From assembly GCA_050944855.1 (NCBI GenBank), contig JBMNRU010000007.1, positions 62,001 through 126,000 of the forward strand: DNA of 64,000 nucleotides. Direction: 5' to 3'. The position numbers and the translations under genes are program-made. Below the pieces are notes generated by a model. It ran no database searches. It was given only the letters and a program-made list of their open reading frames with translations, and was not told the origin of the DNA. Positions 49,219 through 57,058 of this stretch are shown piece after piece. Each line of letters begins with the position of its first letter. Position 1 is the first letter of the stretch. The stretch is from Lactonifactor sp050944855. Lineage in GTDB: Bacteria; Bacillota; Clostridia; Lachnospirales; Lachnospiraceae.

Positions 49219-49902
49219 ATGAAGTTATTAATTATTATTCCCGCCTATAATGAGGAAGATAATATTAAACGAACGATTGAGAATATTGAACAAAATGCTC
49301 CGCAGTATGATTATGTGATTATAAATGACTGTTCTACAGACAGCACAAAGGCTATCTGTGAAGAGAATGGATTTCATGTAGTAAACCTGCCCTGTAATCT
49401 GGGAATCGGAGGAGCCGTACAGACCGGATATATATATGCTTTGGAAAATGGTTACGATCTGGCAGTGCAGGTGGATGGAGATGGACAGCATGATGCTCAG
49501 TTCTTAATGGAAATGGAGAATTATCTGACAGAGCATCAATGTAACATGGTAATTGGTTCTCGCTTTATTAATAAAGAAGGATTTCAGTCTTCCGGGCTTC
49601 GAAGGATAGGCATCCGGTATTTTACCTGGCTGATCCGTCTGCTTACCGGGAAGACGATTACCGATGCCACTTCCGGGCTGCGTATGGTAGATCGAGAGGT
49701 AATGGAATTATTTGCGAAAGATTATCCGAAGGATTATCCGGAGCCGGAAAGCGTAACCAAAGTTATTAAAAAAGGAAAGAAGGTATGTGAGATACCTGTC
49801 ATTATGAAAGAGCGTCAGGGGGGCGTATCTTCCATATCTCCTGGGAAATCTGTCTATTATATGATTAAAGTGACGCTTGCCGTAATTCTGGCGGCGTTTT
49901 AG
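49219..49902 (+). CDS. GT2 glycosyltransferase, dolichol-phosphate mannosyltransferase-like
   Basis: A 227-residue GT2 enzyme close to DPM1/GtrB-type polyprenyl-phosphate glycosyltransferases. The start LLIIIPAYNEEDNIKRTIEN, NDCSTDSTKAI, NLGIGGAVQTGY and the metal site QVDGDGQHD are near-consensus for that group. These enzymes make polyprenyl-phosphate sugars that GT-C membrane enzymes use outside the cell. A small DUF2304 membrane protein and a DUF2142 polytopic protein follow directly, which fits such a module (inference). No C-terminal membrane segments are present in this copy. Confidence 0.9.
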   Translation: MKLLIIIPAYNEEDNIKRTIENIEQNAPQYDYVIINDCSTDSTKAICEENGFHVVNLPCNLGIGGAVQTGYIYALENGYDLAVQVDGDGQHDAQFLMEMENYLTEHQCNMVIGSRFINKEGFQSSGLRRIGIRYFTWLIRLLTGKTITDATSGLRMVDREVMELFAKDYPKDYPEPESVTKVIKKGKKVCEIPVIMKERQGGVSSISPGKSVYYMIKVTLAVILAAF

Positions 49903-49914
49903 AGAGGTTAGTAT

Positions 49915-50307
49915 ATGAATGTACAAATTCAGATTAGTGTCACAGTTATTATCCTGTTGGCGGTATTTGCGTTGTTTTCTTTGATTAGAAAAGCAAAGTT
50001 ACAGTTAAAATACGCACTGATGTGGCTGTTTACAGCTGCCATGCTTTTGTTTATAACATGGGTTCCCCAGGTGGTGTATGCACTGGGTTGTTTAATGGGC
50101 GTGGAATATCCTGTTAATGCTGTATTCTTTTTGGGCTTTTGTTTTGTGTTGGTCTTGATTTTTTTCCTGACAATGCTGGTATCCAATATGTCACTGCAGT
50201 TGAAGACTCTGACACAGAGAATCGGTCTGTTGGAAAAAAGAGTAAGAGAGTTGGAAAAGAAGGAAGATAAGATTGATGAGAAGGAAAGAGAAACGGATAT
50301 TCATTAA
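49915..50307 (+). CDS. DUF2304 small membrane protein
   Basis: A 130-residue protein of the DUF2304 family with three membrane segments (about residues 5-22, 34-60 and 70-88) and a charged coiled-coil tail (LEKRVRELEKKEDKIDEKERE). DUF2304 genes usually sit beside GT2 genes of the DPM1 type, as here; a role as partner or flippase for the polyprenyl-linked sugar is inferred from that association alone. The end overlaps the next gene by 32 bases. GAGAGG precedes the ATG. Confidence 0.82.
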   Translation: MNVQIQISVTVIILLAVFALFSLIRKAKLQLKYALMWLFTAAMLLFITWVPQVVYALGCLMGVEYPVNAVFFLGFCFVLVLIFFLTMLVSNMSLQLKTLTQRIGLLEKRVRELEKKEDKIDEKERETDIH

Positions 50308-52228
50308 GAAGTTGGTTTTGGTAGCTTTGTTTGCTATATTATTAGGCATTATTGGGGAGATTATTTTTTCTGGTATTATCTATTTGAAAGGGAATTCCGA
50401 TCCGGGGAAGCAGTTACTTACGGAAAGTTTTATTGAACAAACAAATATGCCTTTTGAAAATGGCGTTTATCACTATCAGGCAGAAGGTGGAAGCACCATT
50501 ACATTGACATTTGATGAGCAATATATCAATAAACTGCAGTATCGTTATGAAGCAGATGGTGATTTTTTGTGTATGATTTCCTTATATGGAAAGGATGTTT
50601 ATGGTCAGGAATGTGTGAAACAGATACAAGATCTGAATTCCGGTGTATTACAGCGTTCTGTAGTAACGGTGCAGGATAAGATTCATAAGATAGAAATGCA
50701 TTTTTATCCCGAGCAAAAAACGGCGATTGATCAGGTAAGACAAGGAGCGGCTTCTATAGCAACTGAACTTACGGTTACTGATTTTATGTTGGATAATAGT
50801 TTCCGTTTTAATCCGTTTCGAGCGGTACTTATTATGTCTGTTGCGGGCATATTTTTGTTTCTTTTCATTTTTAGAAATGAAGTGGGAACACGTCCCGAGA
50901 TTGGAGTGTTTGTGGGCGCTTTGGCATTGGGAACTATGTGGGTGATTGCCCTTCCGCCTATGTTGATGGGATGGGATGAGCATATTCATCTGGTGAAAGC
51001 AGCGTCTCTGTTTTCCGGGAAGGATTCTATTTCAGCGGCAATCCATTATCTACATACATATCCTGAATATATGGGCTTGACATTGATACAGTCTGTAGAA
51101 GAAAAAATGGATATGATTCGCTACTTGAATGCTATAGATACTGTAGATGTATCTATTGATATTTATAATCAGAGTCTTTCTTCAGCGGGATATGTAATTA
51201 GTGCCCTGGCTGTATTTGTGGGCAGGATATTGCATTTTCCATTTTATGTAATTTTTATCTTTGGGAAATGGGTTAACGTAGTATTCTACAGTTTTATGGC
51301 ATATTGGGCAGTAAAATATGCGCGTATTGGCAAAGCGGTATTTGCGGCAATTGCATTGTATCCTCTGATTATTTTCAGTACCACATTATATACGTATGAT
51401 GTAGCTGTTCTGGGTTTTCTCATGGTTGCTGTATCCGTTATTTTGTCAGAGATGGCCATTCCGGATGTTAAGATATCTGTAAAAATGGAAATTGTTTTTT
51501 TTGCAAGTGTAATTTTAGGATGCCTGCCGAAAGCCACTTATGCACCAATTTTATTGTTGGGACTTTTCCTGCCCAAAACCAAATTTAGCAGTAAGAAGGA
51601 AATGTGGATTTTTAAAGGTGTTATCTGTTTACTGTTCATAGGGCTTATGAGTACGTTTGTTTTACCTACCTTGTTGGCGCCGCCATCTACAGGAGACACA
51701 CGAGGTGGGGCTACCAATACAGCAGGACAGTTAGCCTTGATTTTCAGTCAGCCGTTATCCTATCTGCAAGTGTGGTGGGAGAATGTAAAGAATACTTTTG
51801 GTACTTATATGCTGGGACTTCCGCAAATGGTATCTTTAGGTTACATGGGCACTATGAAGCATTCTTATTTAGTAGGTGTTTATTTGATTTTGGTCATGGT
51901 GACGGATACCGGGTATCAGTATGAAGGGAAAAAAGTTGGATTAAAAGGTGTATACCGGGTAATTATTGCTTTTTGCATAACTATGATACTGGGAATGATC
52001 TGGAGTGCATTGTACTTATCCTTTACAGAGGTAGGTAAGCTGGAAATTGCCGGTGTCCAGGGTAGATATTATTTGCCGGTTATGGGGATGTTTCTGCTTC
52101 TTTTCCAGACAGACAGGCTTCGACTGGCGTGGAATAGAAAGAAATATTATTTGACAGTGCTTGTGGTAAGCTGTATGTTCTTGTTAATGGCTTTATGGGA
52201 TATGTGCGGGAAATATTATATTTTATAA
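50276..52228 (+). CDS. DUF2142 family polytopic membrane protein
   Basis: A 650-residue membrane protein with one N-terminal segment, an extracellular domain of about 150 residues, and about nine or ten further membrane segments. The DUF2142 signatures are PPMLMGWDEHIHLVKAASLFS (GWDEHIHLVKAA), DEHxH near the first large loop, and GVQGRYYLPVMGM near the C terminus. DUF2142 proteins are proposed GT-C-like enzymes of surface glycan assembly. With no classical Wzy recognised here, it is a candidate polymerase or side-chain glycosyltransferase. ATG 50276 (AAGGAAG upstream) was preferred to TTG 50273. Confidence 0.82.
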   Translation: MRRKEKRIFIKKLVLVALFAILLGIIGEIIFSGIIYLKGNSDPGKQLLTESFIEQTNMPFENGVYHYQAEGGSTITLTFDEQYINKLQYRYEADGDFLCMISLYGKDVYGQECVKQIQDLNSGVLQRSVVTVQDKIHKIEMHFYPEQKTAIDQVRQGAASIATELTVTDFMLDNSFRFNPFRAVLIMSVAGIFLFLFIFRNEVGTRPEIGVFVGALALGTMWVIALPPMLMGWDEHIHLVKAASLFSGKDSISAAIHYLHTYPEYMGLTLIQSVEEKMDMIRYLNAIDTVDVSIDIYNQSLSSAGYVISALAVFVGRILHFPFYVIFIFGKWVNVVFYSFMAYWAVKYARIGKAVFAAIALYPLIIFSTTLYTYDVAVLGFLMVAVSVILSEMAIPDVKISVKMEIVFFASVILGCLPKATYAPILLLGLFLPKTKFSSKKEMWIFKGVICLLFIGLMSTFVLPTLLAPPSTGDTRGGATNTAGQLALIFSQPLSYLQVWWENVKNTFGTYMLGLPQMVSLGYMGTMKHSYLVGVYLILVMVTDTGYQYEGKKVGLKGVYRVIIAFCITMILGMIWSALYLSFTEVGKLEIAGVQGRYYLPVMGMFLLLFQTDRLRLAWNRKKYYLTVLVVSCMFLLMALWDMCGKYYIL

Positions 52229-52247
52229 ATAATAAGAAGGAAACAAA

Positions 52248-53303
52248 ATGGTAGGATTTGTATTAGCTGGATTTTATTTGCTTCTGTATTTTATTACAGG
52301 ATCAATTATAACAGCCAGAATGAAAAAAGAATATTTTTCCCTGACACTGACATGTATTGTAGGATTTTTCTTTTACTATTTGCTGTTTACCATAGTAGCA
52401 CTTCCCATGAAGCTGACGCTGCAGCCGTTATCCAGGCTGACCTGTGTCTGGTCTGTCTGTCTGGTTTGCATAGTAATTCTTTCTATGATTTTAAATCTGA
52501 AAAGATGGAGCAAATGGTTGTGCTGTCACCCCTTTAAGAATCATTATGCCGTTTTCTTTGGTGTAATTCTTCTGGTTCTATTTCAGATATTGATTATTCA
52601 TCACAATGCCGGTATTGGAAGTGCGCTGGACGCAGCTTATTATATAGGAGAAGTAAACAGTTCTGTGGCTACCAATACCATTAGTCAGTATGATTCTTTT
52701 ACTGGATGTAAACTTGCACAATTACATCCTTCGTATATGTTAGTTACTTATCAGACACACAGTATGGTGATGTGTCAGTTGTTTGGTGTGCATCCTTTAA
52801 TCGAGATGCGTACGAGTATGATGACCGTGGTAATTATCTTGTTTCATATGTGTCTATATAAAGTTATCACCGGGGTTTTCCAGAAGGTAAATATAGGTGC
52901 ATGGATAGCTCTTGGGATTGTAGATATGGTTTTATGGTTAGATGATTCTCAATTTACGCCCACGGGATTTTATGTGTATCGGACTTTTGAAGGAAAAACC
53001 GTATTGGCAGTGGTTGTTATTACAGCTATGCTGTATTTCTTTATTCGTGTAGTACAGGATGTGGACAATAGTTGGAATTGGTCGTTTTTACTGTTAATCG
53101 TATTGACAAGTTTTATCTTTGCTATGAGTGGAATGTTTTTGGTACCAACGTTTTTGTCTACAGCATTGTTGGGGTTAGCCTTGTCCAGAAGGGATAGGGA
53201 AGTCTTTCTGCGAATGATAATGCTCATGATACCATGTGTTGCTCTTATTTTTTGTTACTTGTTGATATCAAAAGGTATTTGGATTGTTAGGATACCGGCA
53301 TAA
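52248..53303 (+). CDS. DUF6077-like membrane protein, N-terminal part (split gene)
   Basis: A 351-residue polytopic membrane protein, about nine segments. It resembles the N-terminal two thirds of DUF6077 proteins: ALDAAYYIGEVNSSVATNTI, YDSFTGCKL, PSYMLVTYQTHSMVMCQLFG and HPLIEMRTSMM. DUF6077 proteins are normally over 600 residues with a soluble C-terminal part. Here the frame stops after VRIPA, and the next gene, in another frame, supplies the missing part. It is therefore either a frameshifted (pseudo)gene pair or a natural split. GAAGGAAAC precedes ATG 52248. Confidence 0.7.
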   Translation: MVGFVLAGFYLLLYFITGSIITARMKKEYFSLTLTCIVGFFFYYLLFTIVALPMKLTLQPLSRLTCVWSVCLVCIVILSMILNLKRWSKWLCCHPFKNHYAVFFGVILLVLFQILIIHHNAGIGSALDAAYYIGEVNSSVATNTISQYDSFTGCKLAQLHPSYMLVTYQTHSMVMCQLFGVHPLIEMRTSMMTVVIILFHMCLYKVITGVFQKVNIGAWIALGIVDMVLWLDDSQFTPTGFYVYRTFEGKTVLAVVVITAMLYFFIRVVQDVDNSWNWSFLLLIVLTSFIFAMSGMFLVPTFLSTALLGLALSRRDREVFLRMIMLMIPCVALIFCYLLISKGIWIVRIPA

Positions 53304-53317
53304 GAGAAGAGGGTATT

Positions 53318-54166
53318 ATGTATTCAGTTGATTTTACAGACTCTTTTGATTGGGATTATTTACCCAGAACATGGATGGAATATTGTGGAACTCCTGCTTT
53401 CATGGCCGTATACGTAATCGTTTTATCCATTCTATGGATCCAGAAAGACCGCACATTGCGGGAGGTTTTTGTGTATCCGTTTCTGATACAGTTTTTAACC
53501 GTATTTAATATTTTTTTGTTGGATTTTTTAATTCCGAAGTTGAGTCTCACTACAAGATACTACCGTTTTTTCTGGATACTGCCAGTTTCTGTTTTGTTAG
53601 GAATATTTTGTGTATGGATGATTTCCAAAATCAGAGTTAGAGTATGTAAGGTAGTAGTGTTATTTTTGTTCATAGGAGGAATTTTGTATATTGGCTATCC
53701 CTGCAGAGCGTATAATTATGAATCAGTAGGTTGGCCCTCTATGAGCGCAAAAGAAAATGAATATAAAATCCCCAATTATATTGTAGAGTTAAGTGATATC
53801 CTGCATTCAGAGGGATTGGAGGAACCGATTGTTGTATACGGCTATACGGAGCAGCTTTTCTTGAGAGAATATGATGGACGGGTACGTTCTGTATTTGCAA
53901 GAAATGATACGCTTAGTATGCAAATATACGCAGAAGAAGAAATAGAGGAAATTATGGCTTCCGATCGGTATAAAGATAAATTATGGATGCTGGTGTTTCA
54001 GGGGTGTCATCCTGAGAAAGAGATATTAGACGAGGCCTTAGAAGTATTGAATGTGGACTATATGGTTTTAAACAATTCTGTAAATGGGAATGGGGATTAT
54101 GCCATGGAGCTAGGATATGAATGTATTGGAAATGTAGAAAACAGATATGTTTTTCGGATACCGTAG
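53318..54166 (+). CDS. DUF6077-like membrane protein, C-terminal part (split gene)
   Basis: A 282-residue frame beginning 14 bases after the previous stop, shifted relative to it. About four membrane segments (with LTTRYYRFFWILPVSVLLG, the usual end of DUF6077 transmembrane cores) precede a soluble extracellular domain of about 140 residues. That domain resembles the C-terminal part of these proteins (VYGYTEQLFLREYDGRVRSV, DYMVLNNS). Together with the upstream frame it makes about 633 residues, the expected size of one protein. The only possible start is ATG 53318, with GAGAAGAGGG about five bases before it, so separate translation is possible. Confidence 0.7.
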   Translation: MYSVDFTDSFDWDYLPRTWMEYCGTPAFMAVYVIVLSILWIQKDRTLREVFVYPFLIQFLTVFNIFLLDFLIPKLSLTTRYYRFFWILPVSVLLGIFCVWMISKIRVRVCKVVVLFLFIGGILYIGYPCRAYNYESVGWPSMSAKENEYKIPNYIVELSDILHSEGLEEPIVVYGYTEQLFLREYDGRVRSVFARNDTLSMQIYAEEEIEEIMASDRYKDKLWMLVFQGCHPEKEILDEALEVLNVDYMVLNNSVNGNGDYAMELGYECIGNVENRYVFRIP

Positions 54167-54313
54167 AGGCCAGTCTCATTGCAGAAGACTATGAAAAATA
54201 GTAAAATGTAGAAAAACTAGTGGGAGAAGACACAGGTTATAGCTGAATGGTTAGAGAATATAGAAAGGAAAGTGTGCTATCTGGCTGTATCCCAGATCAT
54301 ACGAAAAGAGAAA

Positions 54314-55768
54314 ATGGAACAATATAGAAATACAGAACGAGAGATCGATTTGCAGGATTTGTTTTGGCAGCTGCTTCGTCACTGGCGGGCCATAGCGCTG
54401 TGTGCAGTGATTTTTGCCATATTGGCAGGAGCGCTGAGTTATATGAAGGACAACAGGGCAGCGGAGGCCGGATCCCAAAATGAAAGAGAGGTTGTGGAAC
54501 GTTTACGGGAAAATCTGGAACCGGAGGGAAAAAGTCGGTTGCTGGAGGCGGAAAGTTATACGGACCGTTTACGTGAGACAGAACTTTGGGTTCAGGAAAA
54601 TCCATTGGCACAAATAGATCCTCATCAGGCACGGACGGTGACATTACAATATTATATTGATTCTGTCCCCACATTGGACAGTGAAGGTCAGGTGCTTCGG
54701 GACTATAATGCAGATTTGGTAAATGCTTTTGCAGCATTTGTAACCAATGAGGAGAATTGCAGTCAAATGGCGGAGTTGGTTCCTAATCTGCGTACAGAAG
54801 ATATCGCTTACCTTGTAAGCGGAAGTTACGTAACGGATAATTCTTTTTGTGTGAAAATAACGGGAACAGATGAAACGATGGCAGATCGTTTCACAGAGTT
54901 TATGAAAACTGCCATTGATGGGTATTCTGAAACTTTGCGGAGCAGCATGGGAGAGCATGCGGTAGTGCTTGTGAATGAGAATAAAAGCTCAGGCATCAGT
55001 GATGAATTTGCAGAATACAGAGATCTTATGATGACACGGCTGAGTGATTCAAGAGCAAAAGTGAAGACTTTAACAGGTGAGATGTCAGAAGATGAAATGA
55101 GAATTTATCGTTATGATATGGATCCAGAGAAGGAAGATTTGACGGCAGGAACGTCGGAATATGCGGAGGCAACTCCAGGTGTCAGTGTAAAAAGTATACT
55201 TGTGGGAGCTGTGCTTGGAATTTTTGTAGTGTGTGTATGGGTGACGTTGTTTTACGTTTTTGATGGCCGAGTGAAAACTGTCAGTGAGGTAGAATCACTG
55301 CTTCCGGGAAGTTTTGTCAGTGAAGTATCAGATGCCGGTTCCGAGAAAAAGCGTCTGTTTGGATTTGTAGACAGGTGGATAGTAAACTTGCAGGGGGCGA
55401 AAAGATTAATATTGCCCGCGGAAAGACAGATGCAGATCTTAGCATCTAATATAGAACTGCTCAGTCATAAGAGAGAGATCGAGCAATTGTATGTAACAGG
55501 AACGATGTTGGATCCAACTGATGAGCAGATACAACAGCTGTCAGCGTTACTGGAACAAAAGGGGATTACGCTGCAGGTGGTAAATTCGGTACTGCAGGAT
55601 GCGGCTGCATTGGAGCAGATGGTATCCAGCGGTGTAGTTTTGTTGTGGGAATATGAGGGAAAATCCTTGTATACGGAGATTGTACGTTTGCTGCAGTTAT
55701 GCAGGACTCAGCAGGTAAATATACTGGGTGCAGTTGTTGTGCATGAATCATGTGCAGTAGTAGGTTAG
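54314..55768 (+). CDS. Wzz-like chain-length protein with degenerate kinase-like tail
   Basis: A 484-residue polysaccharide co-polymerase. A short cytoplasmic N terminus (REIDLQDLFWQLLRHW) leads to a membrane segment at about residues 27-44. A large extracellular helical domain follows, then a second membrane segment near 293-315 (ILVGAVLGIFVVCVWVTLF). The C-terminal 150 residues look like the BY-kinase fold fused to such proteins: RQMQILASNIELLS, then LYVTGTMLDPTDEQ at the P-loop position and VNILGAVVV at the end. A Walker A lysine is absent, so kinase activity is unlikely. ATG 54314 was chosen; a GTG at 54272 near AGAAAGG is possible. Confidence 0.75.
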   Translation: MEQYRNTEREIDLQDLFWQLLRHWRAIALCAVIFAILAGALSYMKDNRAAEAGSQNEREVVERLRENLEPEGKSRLLEAESYTDRLRETELWVQENPLAQIDPHQARTVTLQYYIDSVPTLDSEGQVLRDYNADLVNAFAAFVTNEENCSQMAELVPNLRTEDIAYLVSGSYVTDNSFCVKITGTDETMADRFTEFMKTAIDGYSETLRSSMGEHAVVLVNENKSSGISDEFAEYRDLMMTRLSDSRAKVKTLTGEMSEDEMRIYRYDMDPEKEDLTAGTSEYAEATPGVSVKSILVGAVLGIFVVCVWVTLFYVFDGRVKTVSEVESLLPGSFVSEVSDAGSEKKRLFGFVDRWIVNLQGAKRLILPAERQMQILASNIELLSHKREIEQLYVTGTMLDPTDEQIQQLSALLEQKGITLQVVNSVLQDAAALEQMVSSGVVLLWEYEGKSLYTEIVRLLQLCRTQQVNILGAVVVHESCAVVG

Positions 55769-55780
55769 AATATCATGAAT

Positions 55781-55817
55781 AAAGAACACCTTGTAGAGAA
55801 ATGGTGTTCTTTCTTTT
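55781..55817 (+). terminator. Intrinsic terminator after the Wzz-like gene
   Basis: AAAGAACACC (55781-55790) pairs perfectly with GGTGTTCTTT (55803-55812), followed by CTTTT. It divides the locus into two transcription segments unless read through. Confidence 0.75.
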
Positions 55818-55878
55818 GGATAGATGTTTGTGTTGTGTGGTCAGGAAAGATGATTTAGGCAGGACAAGGAGAAAAGAT

Positions 55879-56979
55879 ATGAAGCAGTATGATTATGTGA
55901 TTGCAGGCGGCGGTTTGTTTGCCGGAGTGTTTGCTTATCATGCGGTGAAGCAGGGAAAGAAATGTCTGGTGGTGGAAAAACGGAAGAATCTGGGGGGCAA
56001 CATATATTGTGAAGATGTGGAAGACATTCATGTTCATAAATATGGCGCGCATATATTTCATACCAGTAATCAAAGGGTGTGGGATTTTGTCAATTCTTTG
56101 GTTGCCTTCAATCGGTATACGAACTCTCCCATTGCTAATTATAAAGGTGAGATTTATAATTTGCCTTTTAATATGAATACATTCAGTAAGATGTGGGGGA
56201 TTCGCACTCCTCAGGAAGCAAGGAATATCATCAATTCTCAGAGGGCAGTACTGCAGAAAGAACCTGAGAACCTGGAAGAGCAGGCCATTAGTTTGGTAGG
56301 AAAAGATATTTATGAAAAGCTGGTTAAGGGATATACAGAAAAGCAGTGGGGTAGAGACTGTAGAGAACTTCCGGCTTTTATTATTAAGCGTTTGCCGGTT
56401 CGCTATACTTACGATAATAATTACTTTAACGATCCCTATCAGGGAATTCCCATAGGGGGATATAATGTACTGATTGATGCCTTGTTCCAGGGGTGTGATG
56501 TGGATTTTAATACGGATTATAACGTCCGTCGGAAAAAATATGAGGATATGGGAGAAAAGGTTTTATATACAGGAACCTTAGATTCTTTTTATCAATATCA
56601 GTTTGGCAGACTGGAGTATCGGAGTCTGCATTTTGAAACAGAAGTATTAGAGGAAGAGAATTACCAGGGGGTTGCTGTGGTAAACTATACGGACAGAGAG
56701 ACTCCTTATACCCGGATTATTGAGCACAAGCATTTTGAATATGGAACACAACCGAAGACGGTGATAACCAGAGAGTATCCGGTCGACTGGAAAGAAGGAA
56801 TGGAACCCTATTATCCTGTTAATGATGATAGAAACCAAAAACTTTATCAGCAATATCAGCATCTGGCAGAAAAAGAGAAAAAGGTGTTATTTGGAGGAAG
56901 ACTGGCAGAGTATCGTTATTATGATATGGATCAAGTGATTGCGTCCGCTTTGGATTTGGTTGAAAAGGAATTGGGATAA
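55879..56979 (+). CDS. glf: UDP-galactopyranose mutase
   Basis: A 366-residue FAD enzyme that converts UDP-galactopyranose to UDP-galactofuranose, so the locus polymer probably contains galactofuranose. The FAD-binding start YDYVIAGGGLFAGVFAYHAV, VVEKRKNLGGNIY, HKYGAHIFHTSNQRVWDFVN, and PFNMNTFSKMW are family hallmarks. TEKQWGRDCRELPAFIIKRLP and FGGRLAEYRYYDMDQVI complete it. ATG 55879 has AAGGAG seven bases upstream; earlier codons overlap the terminator. Confidence 0.96.
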   Translation: MKQYDYVIAGGGLFAGVFAYHAVKQGKKCLVVEKRKNLGGNIYCEDVEDIHVHKYGAHIFHTSNQRVWDFVNSLVAFNRYTNSPIANYKGEIYNLPFNMNTFSKMWGIRTPQEARNIINSQRAVLQKEPENLEEQAISLVGKDIYEKLVKGYTEKQWGRDCRELPAFIIKRLPVRYTYDNNYFNDPYQGIPIGGYNVLIDALFQGCDVDFNTDYNVRRKKYEDMGEKVLYTGTLDSFYQYQFGRLEYRSLHFETEVLEEENYQGVAVVNYTDRETPYTRIIEHKHFEYGTQPKTVITREYPVDWKEGMEPYYPVNDDRNQKLYQQYQHLAEKEKKVLFGGRLAEYRYYDMDQVIASALDLVEKELG

Positions 56980-57058
56980 GCGTATAGGAATTTACTATCA
57001 GTGACTATTGTTGTATACTACTTGTGATTATGTTTAACATTAGAAGAGGATCCAGCTT

